64,000 nucleotides of DNA from Stutzerimonas chloritidismutans AW-1 (GCF_000495915.1 NZ_AOFQ01000017.1:1-64000); one strand, 5' to 3'. Positions 35,729 through 44,502 are shown, counted from the stretch's first letter. Notes: generated by a model from the letters alone, not told the origin. A program made the numbers and translations.

Positions 35729-37221
35729 GCTGGCATGCGTTTCTGCCACTGGGCATCGTGCTCAGCTCGCTGCTGCCGGGCCTGGTGATCTTCGGCCTGC
35801 GCGAGGACCGGCAGCGCCTGCGCGTGACCCTCAACCTGCTCGGCGTGACGCTCAAGCTGGTGCTGGTCGGCAGCATGCTCTATGGCGTCAGCCAGGGCAG
35901 CGAGTACCGTTTCAGCGTGCCGCTGTTGCCGGGCGTGCCGTTGGTACTGCAAGCCGATGCGCTGGCCCTGCTGTTCGTCGCGCTGTCGTCGCTGCTGTGG
36001 GCGGTGACGACGATCTATGCCATCGGCTATCTGGAAAACTCGCCGCTGCGCTCGCGCTTCTTCGGCTACTTCAGCCTCTGCGTAAGCGCCACGGTGGGCC
36101 TGGCGCTGGCCGGCAATCTGGTCAGCTTCCTGCTGTTCTATGAACTGCTGACCCTCGCCACCTTCCCGCTGGTGGTGCATCGCGGCACGCCGGAGTCGCT
36201 GGCCGCGGGGCGTGTCTATCTGGCCTACACCGTCGGTGGCGGGTCGCTGGTGCTGATGGGCGTGGCCTTGCTGCACAGCCTGGCCGGTACGCCGGATTTC
36301 CAGGCCGCCGGCTACCTGCTGGACGCGGTCGGCGAGCATGATGTCGGGCTGCGCGTAGCCTTCGCCCTGCTGATTCTCGGCCTCGGCGTGAAGGCCGCGC
36401 TGATTCCGCTGCACGGCTGGCTGCCGCAGGCGATGGTCGCCCCGGCGCCGGTCAGTGCCTTGCTGCACGCGGTGGCGGTGGTCAAGGCCGGGGCCTTCGG
36501 CATCGTGCGGGTGGTCTACGACGTCTTCGGCGCCGAGGCGCTGACGCAACTGGATCTCACCACGCCGCTGCTCTGGCTGGCGGCGGCGACCATTCTCTAT
36601 GGCTCGCTGCGCGCCCTGCAGCAGCAGGAGCTGAAGAAACGCCTGGCCTACTCGACCATCAGCCAGGTGTCCTACGTGACCCTCGGCGTCGCGCTGCTCG
36701 GGCCGATCGCGGCGGTCGGCGGCCTGGTGCATCTGGTCCATCAGGGGCTGATGAAGGTCACGCTGTTCTATTGCGCGGGCAATTTCGCCGAGACGCTGGG
36801 CATTCACCGTATCCGCGAGATGGACGGCGTCGGCCGGCGCATGCCCTGGACCATGACCGCGTTCTCCATCGGCGCACTGGGCATGATCGGCATTCCGCCG
36901 ATTGCCGGCTTCATCAGCAAATGGACGCTCGGCCTCGGCGCGCTGGAGGTCGGTCAGGACTGGGTGCTGCTGGTGTTGCTCGGTTCGGCGCTGCTGAACG
37001 CCGCCTACTTCCTGCCGCTGCTGTGGCGGGGCTGGTTCGCCGAGCCGGCGGACTGGCACCAGAACCGCTGGGCCGATGAGCGTTTCGAAACCCACTGGAT
37101 GCTGTTGCTGCCGCCGCTGCTCACGGCGCTGCTGTCGCTGCTGGTCGGCCTGCTGGCGGCCACCGCGCTCAGCCCGCTGGGCTGGAGCCAGTTGATCGTC
37201 GAGCGGGAGTTCGCCATATGA
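35725..37221 (+). CDS. Proton-conducting antiporter-like subunit (second, NuoL/MrpA-N-like)
   Basis: 498 residues from the ATG at 35725. The helices contain the conserved channel residues: the Glu in LLFYELLTLATFPLVVH, the Lys in VKAALIPLHGWLPQAM and the Lys-Ser/Thr helix in KKRLAYSTISQVSYVTLG. HGWLP and AMVAPAPVSALLHAVAVV is the NuoL/MrpA-like signature, so this may stand for the missing N-terminal half of MrpA. Four-base overlap with subunits on either side. Confidence 0.85.
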   Translation: MSWHAFLPLGIVLSSLLPGLVIFGLREDRQRLRVTLNLLGVTLKLVLVGSMLYGVSQGSEYRFSVPLLPGVPLVLQADALALLFVALSSLLWAVTTIYAIGYLENSPLRSRFFGYFSLCVSATVGLALAGNLVSFLLFYELLTLATFPLVVHRGTPESLAAGRVYLAYTVGGGSLVLMGVALLHSLAGTPDFQAAGYLLDAVGEHDVGLRVAFALLILGLGVKAALIPLHGWLPQAMVAPAPVSALLHAVAVVKAGAFGIVRVVYDVFGAEALTQLDLTTPLLWLAAATILYGSLRALQQQELKKRLAYSTISQVSYVTLGVALLGPIAAVGGLVHLVHQGLMKVTLFYCAGNFAETLGIHRIREMDGVGRRMPWTMTAFSIGALGMIGIPPIAGFISKWTLGLGALEVGQDWVLLVLLGSALLNAAYFLPLLWRGWFAEPADWHQNRWADERFETHWMLLLPPLLTALLSLLVGLLAATALSPLGWSQLIVEREFAI

Positions 37222-38867
37222 ACGCCTGGCTCTGGTTGCTGGTGCCTTTCGCACCGTTGCTCGGCGGCGTTCTGCTGTTGTGGCTGCGCGACCGCAGCTT
37301 GCCGTGGCTGTGGATGGCCTGTGCGCCGGCGCTGCTGGCGGCGCTGCAAACGCCGCCAGCGTTGGAGTTGCCGTGGCTCTGGGAGGGCGTGCGCTGGGGT
37401 GCCAGCGATATGCTGACCCGCACCTGGCTGGGCTTTACTGCCGTGCTCTGGAGTTGTGCGGCGATCTTTGCCAACAGCAGCCTGGCCACCGATCGGAAGC
37501 GGCTGCGCTTCTGGGCGTTCTGGCAACTGGCGCTGGCCGGCAACCTGCTGCTGATCATCGCCACCGACGCATTGAGCTTCTACCTTGGCTTCAGCGCCAT
37601 GAGCCTCGCGGCCTACGGGTTGATCGTGCAGCGCGGTGGACCGGGACCGCGGCGGGCCGGACGGCTCTATCTGCAACTGGCGATCTGCGGCGAGATGCTG
37701 CTGCTCGCCGGGCTGCTGCTGCGCAGCCACAGCACCGAACAGGCCTTCGACTTCGCCACCTGGCAGGCGCAGCCGATCGACCACCTGACCCTGGCCCTGC
37801 TGGTGCTCGGGCTCGGCCTGAAGGCCGGTTTCTGGCCGCTGCACGTCTGGCTGCCGCTGGCCCATCCGCAGGCACCGGCGCCAGCCAGCGCGGTACTTTC
37901 CGGGGCGATGCTCAAGGCCGGCATTCTCGGGATCTGGCGCTGCCTGCCGGAGAGCGATCCGACGCTGGCGGCCTGGAGCACGCCGCTGCTGATCGCCGGC
38001 CTGTTCGGCGCGCTCTATGCGGCTGCGCTGGGGCTGTGCGCGGCCAAGTCCAAGGCGGTGCTGGCCTGGTCCTCGGTGAGCCAGATGGGCTGGATGCTGA
38101 TGATCCTGGCACTGGCCTGGAGCCCGGAGGCGCCGTCTGCGGCGCTGCTGACGGTGCTGGTGCTGTTCGGCGTGCATCACGGGCTGGCCAAGGGCGCGCT
38201 GTTCCTTGCCGCCGGGATGGTCCACGAAGGGCGGCTGTCGCGTCCGGGCTGGGTGCTGCTGATGCTGCCGGCGCTGGCGATCATGGGCGCGCCGTTCACC
38301 AGCGGCGCGGCAGTGAAGTACCTGCTGAAGGAGGCCTGGCATGAAAGCGCCTTCGTCGCCTGGTTGCCCTGGCTGACCCTGGCCAGCTTCGCCACCGCGT
38401 TGCTGCTCTGGCGCGCGCTCTGGCTGATGTGGCGCGATCAGCCGCACGCCAGCACACGCGCGCCACTCGGCCAGTGGTTGCCGTGGGCGCTGCTCAGCAT
38501 GGCGTCGCTATTTGTGCCCTGGTTCTGGCCGACCATGCGCGAAGCGCTGCTGGCTGGGGTGTATCCCGCGGGCCTGTGGTCGGCACTCTGGCCGCTGCTG
38601 GCAGCTCTGGGTCTGACGCTGCTGGCGCTGCGCCGTGGCTGGAGGGTGCCGTCGCGGCTGGCGCAGTTGCCCAATCCGGCAATTTGGGCGTCGCTGTACC
38701 TCACCCGCCTGCTGCGCCAGCCGCCACTGCCCGTACCCGGGGTGCAGCTTGAGCGGAACCGCTGGCGGGCGCGCGAACGGCGCTGGAATCGGCAGTGGGA
38801 ACGCGGCGTCCTGACCCTAAGCGCCTGGCTGCTGGTGGCGCTGTTGTGGCTGGGCTGGCTGTGGTGA
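37218..38867 (+). CDS. Proton-conducting antiporter-like subunit (third)
   Basis: 549 residues. Same family fold as the two preceding genes, with LGLKAGFWPLHVWLPLAHP and AKSKAVLAWSSVSQMGWMLM at the channel-helix positions, but an otherwise divergent sequence. The first helix pair lacks the usual Glu-Leu-Leu (it reads YLGFSAMSLAAYGLIV), so one proton half-channel may be altered. It has a longer soluble C-terminal Arg-rich region ending in a last helix. Last gene of the operon. Confidence 0.83.
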   Translation: MNAWLWLLVPFAPLLGGVLLLWLRDRSLPWLWMACAPALLAALQTPPALELPWLWEGVRWGASDMLTRTWLGFTAVLWSCAAIFANSSLATDRKRLRFWAFWQLALAGNLLLIIATDALSFYLGFSAMSLAAYGLIVQRGGPGPRRAGRLYLQLAICGEMLLLAGLLLRSHSTEQAFDFATWQAQPIDHLTLALLVLGLGLKAGFWPLHVWLPLAHPQAPAPASAVLSGAMLKAGILGIWRCLPESDPTLAAWSTPLLIAGLFGALYAAALGLCAAKSKAVLAWSSVSQMGWMLMILALAWSPEAPSAALLTVLVLFGVHHGLAKGALFLAAGMVHEGRLSRPGWVLLMLPALAIMGAPFTSGAAVKYLLKEAWHESAFVAWLPWLTLASFATALLLWRALWLMWRDQPHASTRAPLGQWLPWALLSMASLFVPWFWPTMREALLAGVYPAGLWSALWPLLAALGLTLLALRRGWRVPSRLAQLPNPAIWASLYLTRLLRQPPLPVPGVQLERNRWRARERRWNRQWERGVLTLSAWLLVALLWLGWLW

Positions 38868-38876
38868 GCGATGGGA

Positions 38877-39205
38877 TCAGGGCAGGGCTTTCTCTGCGTA
38901 GGGCCGGGTATCCAGGCCCAGCTGGGCGCGGAAGCTCTCCATGTCGAACATCGTGCAGATCTCCTGCACCTGCTGCGTCGGGGTGATGCTCCAGAAGGCC
39001 ATGGCGGAAATGCTGAGCACCTTGTCGCTGGGCGGATAGCCGAACGCCGGCTGCTCGATGGTGCCGATCAGCGTGCTCCAGGTGACCACCCGGTTGCCTT
39101 CGGCGATGCATTCCTCGACCACCACTTCCAGTTCCGGCATGGCGTGGCGGATCTGCCGGACCATGTCGAGAAACTCGGCGCTGGCGAGCGGCCGGCCGAT
39201 GAAGG
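38877..39205 (-). pseudogene. SnoaL-like ester cyclase gene, 3' part (interrupted by IS66)
   Basis: A minus-strand frame encodes GRPLASAEFLDMVRQIRHAMPELEVVVEE and FWSITPTQQVQEICTMFDME, the NTF2-like SnoaL/ester cyclase family, ending at 38877. The frame continues through the insertion point at 39205 into the fragment at 41575. The IS66 element at 39206-41574 separates the two. The ATG inside IS sequence that could restart it is an accident of the insertion. Confidence 0.85.
39198..39205 (+). repeat. 8-bp target site duplication (left copy)
   Basis: GATGAAGG is directly repeated on the two sides of the IS66 element, here and at 41575-41582. Eight bases is the normal IS66 duplication length. 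Its perfect match shows a recent insertion without later rearrangement. Confidence 0.95.
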
Positions 39206-39227
39206 GTAAGCGTCCGGCCAAGTCACC
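39206..39227 (+). repeat. IS66 left inverted repeat
   Basis: 22 bases starting GTAAGCG; the reverse complement of 41553-41574 except at two positions. The similarity continues for a few bases inward (CTT then CG with one mismatch). Confidence 0.95.
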
Positions 39228-39305
39228 TTCCGAACCCCAGCATTAAGGGCGATGGTGTCCGCGTATTTTTAAGCGGACGCGATAGCCCTTATCGCCGGTA
39301 TTGCC

Positions 39306-39623
39306 ATGCGCCAACGAAGCTCTTACCCCCAACCGTTCAAGGCCCAGGTTGTTCAGGAGTGCCTGCAACCCGGTGCGACCGTCTCCAGCGTGGCCATCCG
39401 CCACGGTATCAACGCCAACGTCATTCGCAAGTGGCTACCGCTTTATCGAGATCAACTGCCTGCGGCGTTGCCGGCGTTCGTTCCATTGAGGGCTACGCCG
39501 AAACGGTCGGCTGAAGCATCGGTGATTATCGAGCTAGCGCTTGGCGAGCAATCGATCACGGTGAAATGGCCGGCCTCCGATCCTGATGGATGCGCCCGCT
39601 TTGTCCGTGGGCTCGCCCCGTGA
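39306..39623 (+). CDS. tnpA: IS66 accessory protein TnpA
   Basis: 105 residues. An N-terminal helix-turn-helix (YPQPFKAQVVQECLQPGATV and HGINANVIRKWLPLY) of the IS66 TnpA/OrfA type, similar to IS3 OrfA. Its stop overlaps the next gene by four bases (GTGA). Confidence 0.92.
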   Translation: MRQRSSYPQPFKAQVVQECLQPGATVSSVAIRHGINANVIRKWLPLYRDQLPAALPAFVPLRATPKRSAEASVIIELALGEQSITVKWPASDPDGCARFVRGLAP

Positions 39624-39955
39624 TTCGCATCGATACCATCTGGCTCGCCCCCGAGCCGATGGACATGCGGGCTGGCACTGAAACCGCGTTGGCTCGCGTG
39701 GTGGCGGTGTTCGGTGCGGCGAAGCCGCACTGCGCCTATCTCTTCGCCAACCGCCGCGCCAACCGGATGAAAGTCCTGGTGCACGACGGTGTCGGTATCT
39801 GGCTGGCCGCGCGGCGCTTGAACCAGGGCAAGTTCCACTGGCCTGGCATCCGGCACGGCTCGGAAGTCGAACTCGACGCCGAGCAACTTCAGGCGTTGGT
39901 ACTGGGGCTGCCCTGGCAGCGGGTCGGTGCCGGCGGCACGATCACAGTGTTGTAG
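39620..39955 (+). CDS. tnpB: IS66 accessory protein TnpB (Orf2)
   Basis: 111 residues from a GTG start that overlaps the tnpA stop. PMDMRAGTETALARVVAVFG, AYLFANRRANRMKVLVHDG and W-L-A-A-R-R-L-N-Q-G-K-F-W are the IS66 Orf2 hallmark blocks. It is needed for transposition, with an unclear biochemical role. Confidence 0.95.
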   Translation: MIRIDTIWLAPEPMDMRAGTETALARVVAVFGAAKPHCAYLFANRRANRMKVLVHDGVGIWLAARRLNQGKFHWPGIRHGSEVELDAEQLQALVLGLPWQRVGAGGTITVL

Positions 39956-40016
39956 CATCGGCCATTAGTCCATCGGGGTATCTGCGCTGACCGCCTGCTC
40001 TGGCACAATCAGCGGC

Positions 40017-41543
40017 ATGACTTCCTCGCCCAATCTCGCCCAATTGACGCCTGAGCAGCTGCGTGCACTGGCCGCGCAGTTGCTCACGCAGGTCGACGCG
40101 ATGGGCAAAAAGATCCACCGCGATCAAACCATTATCGAACAGCTCACCCACGAAATTGCCTGGTTCAAACGGCACAAGTTTGCCAAGCGCAGCGAGCAGC
40201 TGAGCCCTGACCAGGGCAGCCTGCTGGATGACCTGCTCGACACTGACATCGCCGCCATCGAGGCGGAGTTGAAAGCCGTCAATCCCCCGGTTGCGCCAGC
40301 CGAGCCCCGCCAACAACCCAAGCGTACAGCGCTGCCCGCGCAATTTCCGCGCACCGTGATCCATCACGAGCCGCAGAACACTCAGTGCGCCTGCGGCTGC
40401 CAGCTGCAACGCATCGGCGAAGACGTCAGCGAAAAGCTGGATTACACACCGGGTGTGTTCACGGTCGAGCAGCATGTGCGTGGCAAATGGGCCTGTCGCC
40501 AGTGCGAAACGCTGATCCAGGCACCCGTGCCGGCCCAGGTGATCGACAAGGGTATCCCCACCGCCGGCCTCTTGGCTCACGTGATGGTGGCCAAATTCGC
40601 CGACCACCTGCCGCTGTACCGGCAAGAGAAAATCTTTGGCCGGGCTGGCCTGGCCATCGCGCGCTCGACACTGGCGCAGTGGGTCGGGCAAACCGGTGTG
40701 CAGCTTCAGCCGCTGGTCGATGCGCTGCGCGAAACCGTGTTGACCCAGCGCGTGATCCACGCCGATGAAACCCCGGTGCAAATGCTCGCCCCAGGCGAGA
40801 AGAAAACCCATCGGGCTTACGTCTGGGCCTACAGCACCACCCCCTTTGCTGATCTCAGGGCGGTGGTGTACGACTTCAGCCCCAGTCGTGCGGGCGAACA
40901 TGCGCGCACTTTTCTGGGTCAGTGGAATGGCAAGCTGGTCTGCGACGACTTCGCCGGCTACAAGGCCAGCTTCGAGCAGGGCATCACCGAAATCGGCTGC
41001 ATGGCTCACGCCCGCCGCAAGTTCTTCGATCTTCACGCGGCGAACAAAAGCCAGTTGGCCGAACAGGCACTGCACTCAATAGCCGGCCTGTACGAAATCG
41101 AGCGGCAAGCGCGCGACCTGAGCGATGAGGAGCGCTGGCGAATGCGGCAGGAAAAAACGGCTCCCATCCTCGCCACGCTGCATGCCTGGATGCTCGCCCA
41201 GCGCGACCTCGTGCCCGAGGGCTCGGCCATCGCCAAAGCCCTGGATTACAGCCTCAAACGTTGGGCTGCACTGACTCGCTACGTCGAGGATGGTGCCGTG
41301 CCCATCGACAACAATTGGGTCGAGAACCAGATCCGGCCATGGGCGCTGGGTCGCTCAAACTGGTTGTTCGCCGGATCACTGCGCAGCGGTAAACGGGCAG
41401 CAGCGATCATGAGTCTGATCCAGTCGGCGCGGATGAATGGGCATGATCCGTATGCCTATCTCAAGGACGTGCTGACACGACTGCCAACGCAGCGGGCGAG
41501 TGAGATCGAGCAACTGCTGCCGCATCAGTGGGTACCCACCTGA
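40017..41543 (+). CDS. tnpC: IS66 transposase TnpC
   Basis: 508 residues, near the usual length. An N-terminal leucine-rich coiled coil, a zinc-ribbon-like region (CACGC, CRQCE), and the DDE core: ADETPVQML, DFAGYKASF and the late acidic/Asn block VPIDNNWVENQIRPWALGR. It appears intact. Confidence 0.96.
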   Translation: MTSSPNLAQLTPEQLRALAAQLLTQVDAMGKKIHRDQTIIEQLTHEIAWFKRHKFAKRSEQLSPDQGSLLDDLLDTDIAAIEAELKAVNPPVAPAEPRQQPKRTALPAQFPRTVIHHEPQNTQCACGCQLQRIGEDVSEKLDYTPGVFTVEQHVRGKWACRQCETLIQAPVPAQVIDKGIPTAGLLAHVMVAKFADHLPLYRQEKIFGRAGLAIARSTLAQWVGQTGVQLQPLVDALRETVLTQRVIHADETPVQMLAPGEKKTHRAYVWAYSTTPFADLRAVVYDFSPSRAGEHARTFLGQWNGKLVCDDFAGYKASFEQGITEIGCMAHARRKFFDLHAANKSQLAEQALHSIAGLYEIERQARDLSDEERWRMRQEKTAPILATLHAWMLAQRDLVPEGSAIAKALDYSLKRWAALTRYVEDGAVPIDNNWVENQIRPWALGRSNWLFAGSLRSGKRAAAIMSLIQSARMNGHDPYAYLKDVLTRLPTQRASEIEQLLPHQWVPT

Positions 41544-41552
41544 GTCACGCAA

Positions 41553-41574
41553 GGTGACTTGAGCGGACGCTTAC
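41553..41574 (-). repeat. IS66 right inverted repeat
   Basis: 22 bases ending in GCGGACGCTTAC, inverted relative to the left end with two mismatches. Confidence 0.95.
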
Positions 41575-41671
41575 GATGAAGGAGCTCTTGTAGAGAAAAT
41601 CCTTGCTGTGCAGGTGCTCGGCCAGCGCCAGGCGCCCTCCAATGGGCTGCAGATAGCTCGGCAGCGAACTC
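41575..41671 (-). pseudogene. SnoaL-like ester cyclase gene, 5' fragment
   Basis: The frame that continues the 38877-39205 gene across the IS66 reads LPSYLQPIGGRLALAEHL then KDFLYKSSFI, and starts right after an in-frame TAG at about 41672. No ATG, GTG or TTG occurs between that stop and the insertion point, so either a CTG codon was used or the gene had lost its start before the insertion. The first eight bases are the right copy of the target duplication. Confidence 0.65.
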
Positions 41672-41707
41672 TAGCAGCGGCCAGGGCCGTGCGGGAGTGC
41701 CGTTCGG

Positions 41708-43105
41708 TCAGTCGGCCTGCAGCCGGATGCGGAAAGCCGCGCCACCGAGCGCCGACTCGCCGAGACTGAGCTCGCCACCGTAGCTGTCGAGAATGTCCTT
41801 GACCACCGCTAGGCCAATGCCCTGGCCGGGGTGCTGGCCGTCGAGGCGCTCGCCGCGGCGGATGATGCGCTCGCGCTGGCCGACCGGCACACCCGGGCCG
41901 TCGTCCTCGACGCCGAGCAGCAGATCGCCTTCGTGATGGCTGGCGCTGATGCGCACCTGCTGCAGGCACAGGCGGTAGGCGTTCTCCAGCAGATTGCCGA
42001 GCAGCTCCATCAGCGCGCCCTGTTCCATCGGCACCAGGCAGGGCTCGACGAGCTGCATCTCGATCTGCACGTGTTTGTCGCGGTAGACCTTGTCCAGCGT
42101 GCTGCAGAGGCTGATCAGCAATGGCTTCAGTTCGACCCGGTGTCGCACCAGGCCGCTCTTGCCGAGGCTGGCGCGCTGCAGCTGGTAGCCGATCTGCTGG
42201 CTCATGCGTTCGATCTGCGCCTGCATCACCTGCGCCTGCTCGCGGCTCTGCGTCTGCGCGGCGAGGGTTTCGCCGACGCCCTGCAGCACGCTGAGCGGCG
42301 TCTTCAGGCTGTGCGCCAGATCGCCCAGGGAGTTGCGGTACTGCTCGCGCTGGCGCCGCTCGCTGTCCAGCAGGCGGTTGAGCGAGCGGGTCAGGCGCAG
42401 CAGCTCCCGGGGGTGGTCGTCGCTCAGGTGCTGGCGCTGGCCTCCTTCGACCTGATCGAGCTCGGCGCTGACGCGTTTCAGCGTGCGAAAGCCCCAGGTC
42501 AGGCCGAGCCATAGCAGGATCAGCAACACCAGCAGGCCGCTGCCGAGCCACAGGTAGAGCTGCCGGCGAAACTCGTCGAACAGGCTCAGGTATTCGCTGG
42601 TGGGCTGCATGGTGACGAAACTGAAGGCGTTGTCGCGGCTGCCGGCCAACTGCAGTTCGACGTCGTAGACGAAGTACTCAAGTCCCGCCGCATCGCGGGT
42701 GCGCAGAAATTCGCTGGTGCGGCCCTCGTAACGCGGGCGGTAGTCGATGCGCTCGTCGGCGGCCGAGCGTGAATGCCAGACCAGGTCGCCGCGGCGGTCG
42801 TAGATGAAACCGAGCAACTGCGCGTCGGGCAGGTTGAATTCTTCGTCCGGCATCCGCTCGGGCATCAGCAACCGGCCGTCTTCGACATGGGCGGCAGTGA
42901 TCAGGGTGCTGGCATCGGCGGCCAGGCGTTGCTCGATGACGCGTTCGAAGGTCAGGCTGAAGGCGCCCTGCAGCGCCGGCAGCAGGGCCAGCATGAACAG
43001 CGCGGCGAGGCCTGTGGCGCCGAGCATCAGCCGCAGGCGCAGCGACATGGCACCTCTCAGTGGGTGGCGCACGCGCGCTTGCAGGCGGCGCCAGCGTCGA
43101 TTCAT
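41708..43105 (-). CDS. phoQ: Sensor histidine kinase PhoQ
   Basis: 465 residues from the ATG that overlaps the phoP stop by four bases. TM1 at about 25-45, a periplasmic domain with an acidic patch (PDEEFNLPD, about 86-94) expected for divalent-cation sensing, TM2 at about 183-205, HAMP, phospho-acceptor His265 in LAHSLKTPLS, and an ATPase domain with NLLENAYRLC, DDGPGV and GIGLAVVKD. Paired with PhoP and OprH as in P. aeruginosa. Confidence 0.92.
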   Translation of the reverse strand: MNRRWRRLQARVRHPLRGAMSLRLRLMLGATGLAALFMLALLPALQGAFSLTFERVIEQRLAADASTLITAAHVEDGRLLMPERMPDEEFNLPDAQLLGFIYDRRGDLVWHSRSAADERIDYRPRYEGRTSEFLRTRDAAGLEYFVYDVELQLAGSRDNAFSFVTMQPTSEYLSLFDEFRRQLYLWLGSGLLVLLILLWLGLTWGFRTLKRVSAELDQVEGGQRQHLSDDHPRELLRLTRSLNRLLDSERRQREQYRNSLGDLAHSLKTPLSVLQGVGETLAAQTQSREQAQVMQAQIERMSQQIGYQLQRASLGKSGLVRHRVELKPLLISLCSTLDKVYRDKHVQIEMQLVEPCLVPMEQGALMELLGNLLENAYRLCLQQVRISASHHEGDLLLGVEDDGPGVPVGQRERIIRRGERLDGQHPGQGIGLAVVKDILDSYGGELSLGESALGGAAFRIRLQAD

Positions 43106-43779
43106 CGGCAGCGCTCGGTGAAGAGGTAGCCTAGGCCGCGCACGGTTTCGATGGGCTTCATCGCGCACTGCGCCTCCAGCTTGCGCCGCAGCCGGCCGAC
43201 CAGCACTTCGATCACGTTCGGATCGCGCTCCTCGTCACCGCTGTAGAGCTGCTCCATCAGGCGCTCCTTGGCCACCACCTGCTGCTGATGACGCATCAGG
43301 TATTCGAGGATGCGGTATTCGTAGGCGGTCAGCGCCAACGGCGCGCCATTGGCCGTGGCCTGCTTTCGATTGAGGTCGAGCAGCAGCGGGCCGGCTTCGA
43401 TGGTGGCCTGGGTGAAGCCGCTGGAACGGCGCAGCAGAGCGTTCAACCGGGCTTCCAGTTCCTCGAACTGGAACGGCTTGACCACGTAGTCGTCGGCGCC
43501 TGCGGCCAGGCCTTCGACCTTGTCCTGCCAGTTGCCGCGCGCGGTAAGGATGAGAATGGGGAAGCTCTTGCCGCGGCTGCGCAGCTGGCGGATCAGGTCC
43601 AGCCCGCTGATGCCCGGCAGGCCGAGATCGATGACGGCCAGGTCATGGTTGAATTCGTGGGTCTGAAACAGCGCTTCCTCGGCGTTGGGCACGGCGTCGA
43701 CGACATGCCCGCTTTCGCCGAGTCGGGTCTGCAAGTGGTGGCGCAGCAGCGCCTCGTCTTCCACCACCAGCACTTTCAT
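43102..43779 (-). CDS. phoP: Response regulator PhoP
   Basis: 225 residues, OmpR/PhoB type: receiver with Asp51 (LAVIDLGLPG), Lys in VVKPFQFEEL, and a C-terminal winged helix (LTAYEYRILEYLM, IEVLVGRLRRKLEA, TVRGLGYLF). It has a GGGGAGC ribosome site. It lies between oprH and phoQ and is the expected activator of oprH through the hexamer array at 44503. Confidence 0.93.
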   Translation of the reverse strand: MKVLVVEDEALLRHHLQTRLGESGHVVDAVPNAEEALFQTHEFNHDLAVIDLGLPGISGLDLIRQLRSRGKSFPILILTARGNWQDKVEGLAAGADDYVVKPFQFEELEARLNALLRRSSGFTQATIEAGPLLLDLNRKQATANGAPLALTAYEYRILEYLMRHQQQVVAKERLMEQLYSGDEERDPNVIEVLVGRLRRKLEAQCAMKPIETVRGLGYLFTERCR

Positions 43780-43796
43780 TGGCTTGCTCCCCGTGC

Positions 43797-43825
43797 AAAA
43801 ACGGCCAGGTTCTCGCCCTGGCCGT
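43797..43825 (-). terminator. Intrinsic terminator between oprH and phoP
   Basis: On the minus strand an ACGGCCAGG / CCTGGCCGT stem with a six-base loop is followed by a T-run, right after the oprH stop. It should lower read-through from the oprH transcript into phoPQ, giving higher OprH than PhoPQ output. Confidence 0.8.
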
Positions 43826-43853
43826 CGTTCAACGTTCTGTCAGCGTAACGCCA

Positions 43854-44459
43854 TCAGAAGTGATAGTTCAGACCCAGATAGGCCTGCTTGCTGCTGTGCA
43901 GGTCGATCGAGCCGAGCTTGCCGACGCCGCGCTCGGATACTTCGGTACCGGCGTTGCTGCGCAGGTAGCGGTAGCCCGCTTCCACCGAAGTGTTGTCGCC
44001 GAGCTTCTGCAGGATACCGGCCTGCAGGCCGACCAGGTAACCGATGTCGCTGTCACGGCTGTAGCCCCTGGACTCGTTCTCCAGCTTGGTCAGGCCGGCG
44101 CTGGCGCCGCCGAACAGGCGGGTGGTGTCACCCAGTGGGAGAAACAGGTCGTAGCTGCCGAGAAGGTTCTGCTGACGCAGCTTGAAGGTGCTGCCGTAAT
44201 CGTCCGAGACGTTCTCGTAGGTCATGTAGTAACGACCCTCGTCGGTCATCTGGCCGGCGCGAACACCCCAGGTGCCGCTGTTCCTGATGGTGTCATCGAA
44301 ACGGTTCTCGCCACCCATGCTCTGCTTCAGGGCGCTGGAACGATCGGTATTGACGGTGGTTTTGCCCCAGGTGAGACCGGCGAAGTTCTCCGCGGCGTGG
44401 GCGCCGAAGCTGAGGATGCCGAGGGACGTGGCCAGGGCCAGGGTGCTGAGTTTTTTCAT
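43854..44459 (-). CDS. oprH: Outer membrane protein OprH
   Basis: 201 residues with a signal peptide (cleaved near AHAAE). The blocks NFAGLTWGKT, GTWGVRAGQ, GRYYMTYENVSD, KLRQQNLLGSYD, RDSDIGYLVGLQAGILQKL and YRYLRSNA, with terminal LGLNYHF, match P. aeruginosa OprH closely along the full length (that protein is 200 residues). It is an eight-strand barrel that binds LPS and stabilises the outer membrane under low Mg2+. First gene upstream of phoPQ. Confidence 0.93.
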   Translation of the reverse strand: MKKLSTLALATSLGILSFGAHAAENFAGLTWGKTTVNTDRSSALKQSMGGENRFDDTIRNSGTWGVRAGQMTDEGRYYMTYENVSDDYGSTFKLRQQNLLGSYDLFLPLGDTTRLFGGASAGLTKLENESRGYSRDSDIGYLVGLQAGILQKLGDNTSVEAGYRYLRSNAGTEVSERGVGKLGSIDLHSSKQAYLGLNYHF

Positions 44460-44502
44460 CGGTGACTCCTTTTCAGGCAGCGGGATACTGACGGCCCCTA
44501 GC

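Larger units (their letters stand above)
39206..41574 (+). mobile_element. IS66-family insertion sequence, complete
   Basis: 2369 bp, bounded by imperfect inverted repeats that begin GTAAGCGTCCG (22 bp, two mismatches, at 39206-39227 and 41553-41574). It carries the three standard genes tnpA, tnpB, tnpC in order on the plus strand. With intact ORFs and a perfect 8-bp target duplication it may be active. It interrupts a SnoaL-like gene. Confidence 0.97.

Noticed and set aside
35617-38447. Long minus-strand open frames (545 and 480 codons) opposite the antiporter genes
   Set aside because: They are Gln/Arg/His-rich with no family resemblance; the plus-strand frames are overlapping, motif-bearing membrane subunits.
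39206-41574. A composite transposon or larger island built around the IS66
   Set aside because: Only one IS copy is present and the flanks rejoin into one gene through an exact 8-bp duplication.
41571-42551. A 326-codon minus-strand frame overlapping phoQ
   Set aside because: It is an alternate frame of phoQ, with Arg/Pro/Ala-rich nonsense composition.
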